DNA from: Owenia fusiformis
Lineage: Eukaryota; Annelida; Polychaeta; Sabellida; Oweniidae
Length of the DNA stretch: 64,000 nucleotides
Reading direction: 5' to 3'
Assembly: GCA_903813345.2 (NCBI GenBank)
Contig: CAIIXF020000005.1
Location: 4,557,375 to 4,621,374 of the forward strand
Shown: piece after piece, positions 26,401 to 41,400 of the stretch
How positions within the stretch are numbered: position 1 is the stretch's first letter
How the letters are laid out: each line of letters starts with the position of its first letter
The notes under the pieces: generated by a model
What the model saw: only the letters and a program-made list of their open reading frames with translations
What the model was told of the DNA's origin: nothing
Databases searched by the model: none
Made by a program: the position numbers and the translations under genes

Positions 26401-29400
26401 ATCTCTGGATTTGTGCTGTAAGAAATTCACAGATATTAATCATGGCTATAGCACTCTTTTGTATCTCCTGATTTGTACTCAGAAATACACAGGACATTAA
26501 TCATAGCACTCTTTGGTATCTATGGGTTTGTGCTGTAAGAAATACACAGACATTAATCATGGCTATAGCAATCTTTTGTATCTCTGGATTTGTACTGTAA
26601 AAATACACAGGCCATTAATCATAGCACGGTTTGGTATTGCTGGGTTTGTGCTGTAAGAAATCCACAGACATTAATCATGGCTATAGCAATCTTTTGTATC
26701 TCTGGATTTGTGCTGTAAGAAATTCACAGATATTAATCATGGCTATAGCACTCTTTTGTATCTCTGGATTTGTACTCAGAAATACAAAGGACATTAATCA
26801 TAGCACTCTTTTGTATCTCAGGATTTGTGCTGTAAGAAATACATAGGACATTAATCATGGCTATAGCAATCTTTTGTATCTCTGGATTTGTACTGTAAGA
26901 AATACACAGGACATTAATCATAGCACTCTTTTGTATCTCTGTTTTTGTGCTGTAAGAAATACACAGGACATTAATCATAGCACGCTTTGGTATCTCTGGG
27001 TTTGTGCTGTAAGAAATACACAGATATTAATCATGGCTATAGCACTCTTTTGTATCTCTGGATTTGTACTCAGAAATACACAGGACATTAATCATAGCAC
27101 GCTTTGGTATCTCTGGGTTTGTGCTGTAAGAAATACACAGACATTAATCATGGCTATAGCACTCTTTTGTATTACACATTAAATGATTCTGATATTTTAA
27201 CAAAAACTTTGTTCAACTGGCAATGATTCAACAGGAATTGATTATAATTTAAAAACATAGATGGCATTACAGTCATTCCTCCCATTAAAAACCATTTACA
27301 CATATAAATAATCAATAAATACCATCATATTCATGACATCAAAATAAAAATATTAATAAGACATATAAGTCATATCACTAATATTAAATATAAATAACAT
27401 CACTGAATTATGAATAAATGACATCACTCAAAAATGAATGACATCATATTAATGACATCTCTCAAATACAAATAACATCATATTAATGACATCACTCAAA
27501 TATGAATGACATCATATTAATGACATCATTCAAATACAATTCACACATGGCTAGGCAAGGTGTGTCCGATTCCAGCCAATCCAAACAGTGTATTTCCGAG
27601 TGACAGCATGAAATAATGCATTTGTTGTGTATGGTTACTAAGGTGAGGAAATGTTTTAATGTTTTGTCAATACTTGACCCTTGCATAAAGTTTCATTGAA
27701 AATATGTTCTTTTATTGATTTTACATCTTTCAGGTGATTCTATAGAAAATATTTTACAATATGTGAAAAGAATTTAAGCCCGAGACTCAATGCTTTGTGG
27801 AATGACCATTTCAGGCGTTGTTTCCTAAAATTAACACTCGATGCAAAGCATCTCGTGCAAATTTTGGAAAGCAACACCTTCAAGAAATGGTCATCCCACA
27901 TTGCACTGAGTCAAAGGCTTAAATCCTTAAACATCACTAAAATATGAAAAAATCATGTGACATCTGACTAAAATATAAGCAGTGCTATATAAATGACATC
28001 AGTGATATGCAATCTCAAGACTCAAGTACACAAACCTGTCTAATAGGTGTTATTTTAAGACAATGTAATAGGTCTCACCTCTGTAAGTGGTGTACAAGGT
28101 TCACTGGTGTGACTTCTTGCTCAACAGTACTGTATTTGTCTGAGCTGAAAACATGAGAACAAATATAAATAAATAAATAATGTTACCATTGCTGCAAGTA
28201 ATACTTGCAGCTCTTTTCGTGGGGGGGATGCAAAAACAATTTTGAAGTTCGAATGAATTCAAAAGAATTAGAGGCCCAAACAGACCTCCTTAAGATTCTT
28301 GTAAATACTCTTGAAAGTGAACACCCTTCTCTAGTAGAGATCTTTACCAAACAGTTTTATGAATATGAACACATTTCCATAATGACAAGTTAAATCTCAC
28401 TAGGGAATACCTGCCTATATAGAGAAAAGAATCTCTTATGAATACGTTAATCTAATGAATACTATTTTTCTAGTAAATACCTCATTTATAGTGAGTACTT
28501 CTCAATAGTGATTACCTGTGTTTAATCAACACATTGACTACATGAACATCACACAACAGACCTCATTCTTGAAACACTGAAATCAAATTTGTCTATAAAT
28601 CCAGTTAAAATTCTTCAGTTATAAACATACAAGGCAAGTTTTGCAAGCTGTACATGTACATGAAAGATAAAGTGTTAAAAAGCAAGCTAACCTGTTAGAC
28701 AATTGCCTTTTATATCCAGCCTTGCCTGCCATTTCTATCTCTTTTATCAAAATGAAAGTGATTCCATTTTTTCATTCCAATGAAACTGGTTATTTCAAAT
28801 ATCCTGTATATAATAGTATTAACTGTTCATTATTAACGGATCATTTTACATATCATCCTGATTGCTGAAATATTACTCACTATCAAATCAATCCTCCAAA
28901 AATAACTTTAAACTTAATTGTTGAACATGTACACATATTATTATTGAAGTACTAAGTAGTTGTATTTTACTTGTATTTTTAAACTCTTCTTAGAAATCAA
29001 TTTCTGATATTCTTGATTCAAGGTCAGGTCAAGACTTGACATGAGATACTATACTAGTAACTAAAGTGTCACTGCTAAACAGCACTTCAAAGTCAAGATT
29101 TTCAAAAAACATTCACCCTGAAGTGGACTGATCTTTAGTTTTAACTTTACAGTGATGACAACTTCACAATAATAATCAACATATCACTGCACTGACAAGT
29201 TAAAGGCCCCCTGTAAAGTTTAATCCACATCGACTTATTATTGTAATCTTATGTATCAAAATGTGTTCTTAATCTAAAAAGGAGTTTTTTGTTTGAGAAG
29301 TTGTAAATTATGTAATGAAACTGTCAAACAAACAAGCAGTGTCATGTGAATACTAAATTCAGTAATAATAACTCATTATTAGCCAAAATTAAGATAAAGA

Positions 29401-32400
29401 GACCTTTTAAAACTTTACTCATTGCTGAACATAAAAACTTTATATTTGACCTCTGGAATATCCGGAGTGACAACATATGTGTATATTGATTACAGATGTT
29501 TTCAAACAAGGCACAAGGTGAACAATATCATACCTAAAACATATCAGTGTGTGGGCTTGTTGACCCAGAAAGCAAGATGGCCACGGAAAAGTTAATCAGC
29601 TGTAACATGTAATATGTGTAAAAATATGAAGTAAATCATGGAATTGTGATGACAAGATTTATCTATAAACTTCCAAAATGGTTGCCAGAACGCAAGATGG
29701 CCACCGAAAAGTTAACCAGTTCTAGAACATCTTACCATGTAACATGTGTAAAAATTTGAAGTTAATCAGTTCTAGAACTTCTTACCAAGAAACATGTGTA
29801 AAAAGATGGCCACCAGATGGCGGTAATGTTCAGTATGAATAGAAAGACACGACAAAATATCAACAAAATATCGAGCCTCGATGTTTGCCGTGGGACCAAG
29901 AAAATAGTACTGTAGACTCTATTTTGAATTGTGGGCTTACCCGTCAAATCAAGCTCGATTTCTAAAAAACGATCATACATACAGCCGTATTATCGGGCGT
30001 ATTATCTGCTTGTTTTAAACAGATACAAACCAACAGTAAAATCATGCCCGTTTCCACATTTCTTTTGTCAAAACTATCAGGCGCTTTGGCAGGGGAATAT
30101 CTGTCTACGAGAATATACATGTTAAAAACGTCATCATAATTGGGCATTCTCTCATTGGCCTTTAATTACGCGGGTAATTTGCATTTTAAAAGACCGCTTC
30201 CCCATTGGTCAAAGTAAATCTGATTACAATTTCTTTGAGAACTTTTCATTCATAAATAATTTAAACTACATTTCCCGGGCTTTCCGCGAAGAAACTTGTC
30301 ACCAAATATGGTCCTTAATCCCGGTCCTTAATTAACATATTGATATAAACAATAACAAAAATGGCTGACGATCAAGACGGGAGAGAAAGCATTTTCTGGT
30401 TTGTTTTCCTGGATTATTCTCGCACGAATCCTCGCCACACCACGGTAATAATTCAATATTTAACAATGGGACTTGAAAAAAGAAAGTAAAGGTTCGAAAA
30501 GTAATTAACGTTAATATCAGATAAATTCCGAAAGACAGGACGGTTTTGATTCTTTGATTTTCTTGTGAACTTTTTCATGAACTTTATTTACCGGGGCTGG
30601 GAACCACAGTTTCGATATCAACGTAGACACGACATATCGACGAATTAATCTTCTCGTGTGCTCTCGCTCCCGATTTTAGAACACTGTCGATATCTCAGTA
30701 GCAGGGGGTCAAATATCGCGGATTTAGTTTTCGAAGACAGCCTTAATCTTCAGTCTTCTTAGCCTGCTAACTAGCTGTAGAGATAAATGTTTGCTCTCGC
30801 TAATTAAAATACCAAGGGGGGGGGGGTATACAGGTTATTTGATTTAGACTATCAAATAATCATTACTATATGGTACTCAATTATACTTGCTCCATTATAG
30901 CCTATTAAATGTTAATGACACCCATACATGTTAACCCTTGAACTTTGGCTTTTGCCCCCCCCCCCCCCCCCCGTGTCTAGTAAAACTGATTGCAGTTTAG
31001 TGTAGGGAGTAGAAACTAGCTTTGTTTACTTGTAAACAATTTTTAGATTAAATAAAGTTCTAACTGTGCCCATAGAACAATAAGGTCATGTTATTATGTT
31101 TATCGCAGATCGGTTTATCATAAAATTAATTCTTTATCACATTTCTAATTCTCTAGCAAGTTGGGAAGTTATCTTATTATGGGATAACGCAACATGATAA
31201 AAATGAGCATGAACTGGTCACCTTTTAGATTACAATGACCAAGTCCTTACATTGCAATGCCATTTCTGCTACATCTAAGTATGTTTTACAATGAATATTA
31301 TGATAATTGAGACATAGTGTGACTAACCTGTGTAGAACAATGGACTCCAGTATTTCTAAAGCAGACTGCAGAGTTGTAGCATCATTCTGTGTACTTGCTC
31401 TGAAGCTGATGCATGATGACACCTATAATACATGAACACAATACATTGTATATAGTCTTACTACAAGCTGATGCATGATGACACCTATAATACATGAACA
31501 CAATACATTGTATATAGTCTAACTACAAGCTGATGCATGATGACACCTATAATACATGAACACAATACATTGTATATAGTCTTACTACAAGCTGATGCAT
31601 GATGACACCTATAATACATGAACACAATACATTGTATATAGTCTAACTACAAGCTGATGCATGATGACACCTATAATACATGAACACAATACATTGTATA
31701 TAGTCTTACTACAAGCTCTGTAGTTGATGCACGATGACACCTATAATACATGAACACAATACATTGTATATAGTCTTACTACAAGCTGATGCATGATGAC
31801 ACCTATAATACATGAACACAATACATTGTATATAGTCTTACTACAAGCTGATGCATGATGACACCTATAATACATGAACACAATACATTGTATATAGTCT
31901 TACTACAAGCTGATGCATGATGATACCTATAATACATGAACACAATACATTGTATATAGTCTTACTACAAGCTGATGCATGATGACACCTATAATACATG
32001 AACACAATACATTGTATATAGTCTTACTACAAGCTCTGTAGTTGATGCACGATGACACCTATAATACATGAACACAATACATTGTATATAGTCTTACTAC
32101 AAGCTGATGCATGATGACACCTATAATACATGAACACAATACATTGTATATAGTCTAACTACAAGCTGATGCATGATGACACCTATAATACATGAACACA
32201 ATACATTGTATATAGTCTAACTACAAGCTGATGCATGATGACACCTATAATACATGAACACAATACATTGTATATTCTTACTACAAGCTGATGCATGATG
32301 ACACCTATAATACATGAACACAATACATTGTATATAGTCTTACTACAAGCTCTGTAGTTGATGCACGATGACACCTATAATACATGAACACAATACATTG

Positions 32401-35400
32401 TATATAGTCTTACTACAAGCTGATGCATGATGACACCTATAATACATGAACACAATACATTGTATATAGTCTAACTACAAGCTGATGCATGATGACACCT
32501 ATAATACATGAACACAATACATTGTATATAGTCTTACTACAAGCTGATGCATGATGACACCTATAATACATGAACACAATACATTGTATATAGTCTTACT
32601 ACAAGCTGATGCATGATGACACCTATAATACATGAACACAATACATTGTATATAGTCTAACTACAAGCTGATGCATGATGACACCTATAATACATGAACA
32701 CAATACATTGTATATAGTCTAACTACAAGCTGATGCATGATGACACCTATAATACATGAACACAATACATTGTATATAGTCTAACTACAAGCTGATGCAT
32801 GATGACACCTATAATACATGAACACAATACATTGTATATAGTCTTACTACAAGCTGATGCATGATGACACCTATAATACATGAATACAATACATTGTATA
32901 TAGTCTAACTACAAGCTGATGCATGATGACACCTATAATACATGAACACAATACATTGTATATAGTCTAACTACAAGCTGATGCATGATGACACCTATAA
33001 TACATGAACACAATACATTGTATATAGTCTTACTACAAGCTGATGCATGATGATACCTATAATACATGAACACAATACATTGTATATAGTCTAACTACAA
33101 GCTGATGCATGATGACACCTATAATACATGAACACAATACATTGTATATAGTCTAACTACAAGCTGATGCATGATGACACCTATAATACATGAACACAAT
33201 ACATTGTATATAGTCTTACTACAAGCTCTGTAGTTGATGCACGATGACACCTATAATACATGAACACAATACATTGTATATAGTCTTACTACAAGCTGAT
33301 GCATGATGACACCTATAATACATGAACACAATACATTGTATATAGTCTAACTACAAGCTGATGCATGATGACACCTATAATACATGAACACAATACATTG
33401 TATATAGTCTAACTACAAGCTGATGCATGATGACACCTATAATACATGAACACAATACATTGTATATAGTCTTACTACAAGCTGATGCATGATGACACCT
33501 ATAATACATGAATACAATACATTGTATATAGTCTAACTACAAGCTGATGCATGATGACACCTATAATACATGAATACAATACATTGTATATAGTCTTACT
33601 ACAAGCTGATGCATGATGACACCTATAATACATGAACACAATACATTGTATATAGTCTAACTACAAGCTGATGCATGATGACACCTATAATACATGAACA
33701 CAATACATTGTATATAGTCTTACTACAAGCTGATGCATGATGACACCTATAATACATGAACACAATACATTGTATATAGTCTAACTACAAGCTGATGCAT
33801 GATGACACCTATAATACATGAACACAATACATTGTATATAGTCTAACTACAAGCTGATGCATGATGACACCTATAATACATGAATACAATACATTGTATA
33901 TAGTCTAACTACAAGCTGATGCATGATGACACCTATAATACATGAACACAATACATTGTATATAGTCTAACTACAAGCTGATGCATGATGACACCTATAA
34001 TACATGAACACAATACATTGTATATAGTCTTACTACAAGCTGATGCATGATGATACCTATAATACATGAACACAATACATTGTATATAGTCTAACTACAA
34101 GCTGATGCATGATGACACCTATAATACATGAACACAATACATTGTATATAGTCTAACTACAAGCTGATGCATGATGACACCTATAATACATGAACACAAT
34201 ACATTGTATATAGTCTTACTACAAGCTCTGTAGTTGATGCACGATGACACCTATAATACATGAACACAATACATTGTATATAGTCTTACTACAAGCTGAT
34301 GCATGATGACACCTATAATACATGAACACAATACATTGTATATAGTCTTACTACAAGCTCTGTAGTTGATGCACGATGACACCTATAATACATGAACACA
34401 ATACATTGTATATAGTCTAACTACAAGCTGATGCATGATGACACCTATAATACATGAACACAATACATTGTATATAGTCTTACTACAAGCTGATGCATGA
34501 TGACACCTATAATACATGAACACAATACATTGTATATAGTCTTACTACAAGCTGATGCATGATGACACCTATAATACATGAATACAATACATTGTATATA
34601 GTCTAACTACAAGCTGATGCATGATGACACCTATAATACATGAACACAATACATTGTATATAGTCTTACTACAAGCTGATGCATGATGACACCTATAATA
34701 CATGAACACAATACATTGTATATAGTCTTACTACAAGCTGATGCATGATGACACCTATAATACATGAACACAATACATTGTATATAGTCTTACTACAAGC
34801 TGATGCATGATGACACCTATAATACATGAACACAATACATTGTATATAGTCTTACTACAAGCTGATGCATGATGACACCTATAATACATGAACACAATAC
34901 ATTGTATATAGTCTTACTACAAGCTGATGCATGATGACACCTATAATACATGAACACAATACATTGTATATAGTCTAACTACAAGCTGATGCATGATGAC
35001 ACCTATAATACATGAACACAATACATTGTATATAGTCTTACTACAAGCTGATGCATGATGACACCTATAATACATGAACACAATACATTGTATATAGTCT
35101 TACTACAAGTTGATGCACGATGACACCTATAATACATGAACACAATACATTGTATATAGTCTTACTACAAGCTGATGCATGATGACACCTATAATACATG
35201 AACACAATACATTGTATATAGTCTAACTACAAGCTGATGCATGATGACACCTATAATACATGAACACAATACATTGTATATAGTCTTACTACAAGCTGAT
35301 GCATGATGACACCTATAATACATGAACACAATACATTGTATATAGTCTTACTACAAGCTGATGCATGATGACACCTATAATACATGAACACAATACATTG

Positions 35401-38400
35401 TATATAGTCTTACTACAAGCTGATGCATGATGACACCTATAATACATGAACACAATACATTGTATATAGTCTAACTACAAGCTGATGCATGATGACACCT
35501 ATAATACATGAACACAATACATTGTATATAGTCTTACTACAAGCTGATGCATGATGACACCTATAATACATGAATACAATACATTGTATATAGTCTAACT
35601 ACAAGCTGATGCATGATGACACCTATAATACATGAACACAATACATTGTATATAGTCTTACTACAAGCTGATGCATGATGACACCTATAATACATGAATA
35701 CAATACATTGTATATAGTCTTACTACAAGCTGATGCATGATGACACCTATAATACATGAACACAATACATTGTATATAGTCTTACTACAAGCTGATGCAT
35801 GATGACACCTATAATACATGAACACAATACATTGTATATAGTCTTACTACAAGCTGATGCATGATGACACCTATAATACATGAACACAATACATTGTATA
35901 TAGTCTAACTACAAGCTGATGCATGATGACACCTATAATACATGAACACAATACATTGTATATAGTCTTACTACAAGCTCTGTAGTTGATGCACGATGAC
36001 ACCTATAATACATGAACACAATACATTGTATATAGTCTTACTACAAGCTCTGTAGTTGATGCACGATGACACCTATAATACATGAACACAATACATTGTA
36101 TATAGTCTTACTACAAGCTGATGCATGATGACACCTATAATACATGAACACAATACATTGTATATAGTCTAACTACAAGCTGATGCATGATGACACCTAT
36201 AATACATGAACACAATACATTGTATATAGTCTTACTACAAGCTGATGCATGATGACACCTATAATACATGAACACAATACATTGTATATAGTCTAACTAC
36301 AAGCTTATGTGCCTCAAAAATACACAATCATATGACCTGTTTGTTCAAAGCTGCTACACATAACATACGAGTTTAATACACTATGAGAATTCATAAATCT
36401 CACTAATTTTTATTTTAGCTGACAAAAAGATGCAATCCTATAATCTTGTATAATCTTGGAATCGATTGCTCTATCTACAGAAGAAAGTTCACAAAGATTC
36501 CATTATGATTAAAAAAGTTATTCCAGAATGACAAGCTTACTTTTTTTGTGTTACCCTGTATCTAAATACTTCCTATTTATGATAGAGCATTTCTAAATTA
36601 AATTCAAGCGGACATAAATGTATGAGTATTGCTCCAACTTACCATTTTGATAAACTTGTTTTCAATGATGTCCCAAGAGACAATGGAATGGTCCATGAGA
36701 GATACAAACGAGCTCAATGTGTAAGCGAGCTCATCACCAGAACTATAAAATAAAAAGACAATACCTCGAGAAAAAGTTTGGAAAATATTGAAAACTGTAA
36801 CTGATTGAAAGAATAAATAAATTTATTCATTTCATGCCCATTATTTCAGAATATTTTCACAATGGATTTAAACTCATCTTATCTGAGAAAAAATATAATT
36901 GTGCTATTTGAAAATGTTTATCACAAATTAATACAGATATATTTGAAATTCGAACATGACTGTATTCACGCCTTCTATAAACTGTTAACAAAGTCAACAT
37001 TTCACCCGGCGAGGTATATTCGTAAACAATACCCTGGTAATACGATTAATGTGTGACGACATAACAGGGGGCAGTTACTGGAAGACCCTAAATTAATATT
37101 TAAAATATTTTGGTGAGTTTTCATGTTCGAATCATCATATAGACCTTAGGGCAGGTGTAATATCGTCGAATACACCCCTTAGGGCTAGGCACAAAAACTT
37201 TTGGACAGAAAAAGTTTGTGCCTAGCCCTGCGGGATGTATTCGACGATATTACCCCTGCTCTTTGGTCTATATTCCTTAATTATAACTTACTATTTTCCA
37301 CCTTCCACCATATTTATTACAAGGACAAGACCCTTTTTTGAAATGAACTCCTGGGCAAATGTGTTATCTGGTGATAATTCTGTGAGTTGCCTAAGGGCAG
37401 ACAGTTTTTCCTCATGTGTACCGCCATTCAGGTGGTCTAATATTTGTTGCGCTGTTTTTCCCTACAACAAAACATAACGTCATTAACCTTTCATGACTTT
37501 GGCAATAGTCAGATAGTTACAGTCTGTTATCACAATGCAATTGACACACCCCCAAGATTTTAAACTTAAACCTCCAGAAAGACCAGTTATGTACTGTAGT
37601 TACCCAGAATAAAAAATGCAGTTTTCAAATCAAATCAATCTGCCTCTGGTCCGTGGATAGTTTACATGATATTATATTGGCCAAGAAATTATCCTAATAT
37701 CCTGAATTCCATATATAATAATCTCTAAATAATCAAGGAGAAGTACTTACTGGCGCAAAGGTCAACTTCAGTACATTCCCATTTTGTATATCTGTACGAT
37801 TCTGAAAATTGAAATGAAATGAAATGTCAATAATTTAGAAGGTCATACGTTGGGATATTACAGTACCGTATATGGAATCAAATTAATACTTGGTCATATC
37901 TCGATACTTCTTAAATTTTGTGAAGTGGGGTGGGTGGTGTATAAGGGGATAGCTACTAAATAAGGTGATTATGCTAATCAGTTTAAAACACAATGCATGA
38001 GTAAGCACATACTATAACAAAGGAATACAAGTAATATGTGGCAACATTTTATAAAACATCAGAGGAAATCTAAAAACATTTAAAAAGATCAGCTTCTATC
38101 TTATTATTTTGAAAAACTGAATGAAAATGCTTCTTACCCTTTCATTAATGTAGCTTTGCTTGTTGGGCTCTGTGAACTGAAGGGAGTAATCCTCAGGATT
38201 CTGAAGGGACCATCTAGAAAAATATGGATATTATTATTAAGAATATTTTATTCATCTATGTTTTTCATTACATTATCTTACAGTATAATTATGATTTATA
38301 GTTGTTTTAACATGATGAAAAGGATTGGACAAAAGATATTGCCTATTCTAAGTCATCTCCTACTGGTTGTCCATCATATTTCCAAAAATGTAGTCTTGAT

Positions 38401-41400
38401 TTTACAATAATTTTATCTATTTGTGCAGGATGGGAAGTGTGGATGAAGTGAAAGTGCTAAACGAGGAATATTGTATGAACATATAAAACATATGCAAAAT
38501 TCTTGCCTTGTTGTCTCTATGACATTCTTCATATCATTTTGGAAACTTGGAATATTAAGGATACTTTGGTTGCCATAGCAATCAGAAATCTGAATCTGAT
38601 ACACTATGTTATTTGTTGTAATATAATATGAGAGTATTTAAATTAAGATGTGGGAGACACTGAGTTCATTTGAAGCAAGGTATAGAATATACAAATATTT
38701 ATTTTCTATACCAATAACAATATAGCCTTTTTCTAAAAGTGATTCATTTCTAAGGCATCTATGTTGTTACCATAGCAACCAAGGTTCTCTTTCATATTAT
38801 ACTATCTGGACTTTTGAAGATTAAATTCTTTCCCTATTATTGCTAGGGTATAAATTCTGATTTCTCAGTTCGGACTTCCCAAAAGATTTATCAATCAAGG
38901 TCAAAAACTCAAAGCGTCGTTACAAAATTGTTTTTAGTTATGATCTTTTCAATTCATACAGATCTTTGACATGGTAGTTACCCATTAACCTCAAGTTCAA
39001 AATCTCTTTATAATCAAAATCAATTAAAAGTCAAAGGATGCAATAAATCATAAACAATGCAATCAAACTGAGCTGACAGCATAGAGATCATTCACAGCCA
39101 TATGATCCAAGGCCGGCAGAAGAGAAAAGTACATGTAGCTAGAAGTAGTAGCTGTCTGGCTAATTCATTTTTTAGAATTTCATTGTATCAGTATGTGGAC
39201 AAAGATTTGTCATGCTTATTAAACTCTGAACTCTGACAGTTTATATTCCCACAATACACTTTCCATTTGAATCACAAAAATATGTGGTCTGTCACATATC
39301 TGGAGGTTGATTTTGAATTGAAGAGCTCTTCTACTACGTTTATGGGCAAGTTAATTTGAAAAAATGATTATCGATAATAAAAAAAGATCAATATTGATTA
39401 ATTGAATCAGAGGTGATTTCTAGCGCTTATATCTGTATCAAGCAATCGTGGGATCCATTACCCTACTATCACACCAAACTAGTTCTCACTACGTTCTCGA
39501 AAACGGGCTTAAACTGTGCACGAACAAATTTGACGTACTATGAACCCACTAAGAACCGTTTGGGATCTGTTTACAAACTTCATGAAACTACTAGAACGAG
39601 TAGGTCCTCCAGCACTTAGAGCATTGCTCAACATTTTCTGGTGATCATCAAAACGTTGCCGAATCGGTTTTAAACTGTGTGCGAACTGAATGAATGTAGC
39701 TACAATGTTCTACGGTCTGTTTACGAACTTCATGGACTTTCCCGGACGGGGTATGTGATTTAGAATTTTGAATCGATTCAAAATTCGATGGCGACCATAC
39801 CATTCTGTAATCAGGTCATGATGACCTTCTAGACTAAGGGATGGTTTATACTACGTTGCACACCGATGATGGACGTATTGAAGACTGTTTATGAACGAAG
39901 TAGCTAATTATTTTAGACATATATCCCGACCGCAGCCAGATCGATAGTTTGGTGTGATAGGGGGGTAATATTCATGTACTTACACATCTGTTAACTCTCT
40001 TATGATGGCTGCAAGAGGCTTGTTCTGAAAGTAGACGGTAATTTCTCTTAGGTCATGTTTATAGGTCAAGGTCACTTGGAAGGTCAATTATGAGTTCTAA
40101 ATTAGGAGGATTCAAACCTTATGCAACTAGAACAAGCTGTAACTTGAAATTGTAATGGAATCTTCATAAGGTAGATAGAGTGTTCAATTCTTATAAGTAT
40201 TATAAGTAGTAAGTACAGTAACACCACTGTTTGGTTCATTTAATTCAAGAAATCTTCTTGAATTAAATGAACTATTATAATTGCTGTGTTGTTCAATGTG
40301 TAAATTAAGAACTTTCTGAACTTGACAGTTTTTATCATTATCATTGTTATACCTAGGAAATAAGTAAATAAGACGGAAAACATCATTAATTATATGCATA
40401 CAAGAAGATTCTATCAAAATTGAAAAAATTATATCAAAATTGGAATGTTGTATCTTTGGGCAACTCTCTATAAACAAAAAATGACAATATATGAGTATAA
40501 AGGTTTATTTCCTTATCATGCTCTTTTATACAGTGGTACATGTCATTTTTTTGTCCTATGCCCATTCAAAGTCCATGCCAACAAGTTGGGCAAAATCTTT
40601 GTTCTGTTCTTCATAAAACTGTTTAAGTTTATTCATTACGTCATTATATGGTTTATATTGCTGCAAATCATATCGCATTAAAATATCAGATCTACATTGA
40701 GTTTTGTCACTTTTGTGGCAGTAAATGCCATACTGCTTGTTAAAATAGAATTTAATTTGGTGAAAAACATGTACAAGTTTCAAGAATGCTTCGACCTTTC
40801 CTAAAGCAACCCAAGGGGTTTCAAAAAATTCCCCCTGCTTTATGATATGAAATTGCTCCTTAGGAAAAACTTTGTAATAAGTTTGTAAATGTTTAGCATA
40901 TAAGCCTCTATCAATTATAGGATCCTCGACGTTAATTTTTCCATCTTCTGGAGTAAGAACTATCTCTTCAAAAGGTGTGATGGTGGTGTTATCCTTTCCT
41001 GTGAGGTTTGCAGCAACTGCTTGTAGGTAATGGGAAACTGCCCGATTGGTGGGATCACACACTATAACCAGGAACTTCATGCGTGGATTGACTGTTTTAA
41101 TACGCTCAATAGCATCAGCGTTCATTGTAAAATAGCCAGATGATTTCTGAAAGGCCAACTGCCAGTGTGCCGTAAATGGCATTTGATTAAGAAACCATTC
41201 CGTCCCCTTATCATAATGGCTCTGAAAGAAATTGAGATCATTGCCTGAAGGCACCAACTGAGCATGTGCATTTAGAAAACGCATTAGTGCACTCATTCCA
41301 CATTCCGGTGCACCAATTATAAGAAATTTTGGGAATCGTTTAATATTTCCAAAATCTGATAAAGTAAGCTCTTTATCATTGACAGTTTTATTCGATAGTA

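Noticed and set aside
26631-27182. Plus-strand repeated peptides with [10 protein letters not shown] and INHS motifs as a secreted repeat protein
   Set aside because: The frames are the complement of the exon-9-derived array and break between units.
31405-36305. CRISPR-like array of direct repeats
   Set aside because: There are no unique spacers: the whole 62-bp unit repeats head to tail, and the host is an animal genome.
39461-39965. piggyBac origin (CCC ends)
   Set aside because: The flanking duplication is TA, not TTAA, for both this element and the one at 48568.
40234-40271. microRNA precursor
   Set aside because: The stem is only 18 bp, perfectly paired, with a tiny loop. Typical precursors have about 30 imperfect pairs and a larger loop.
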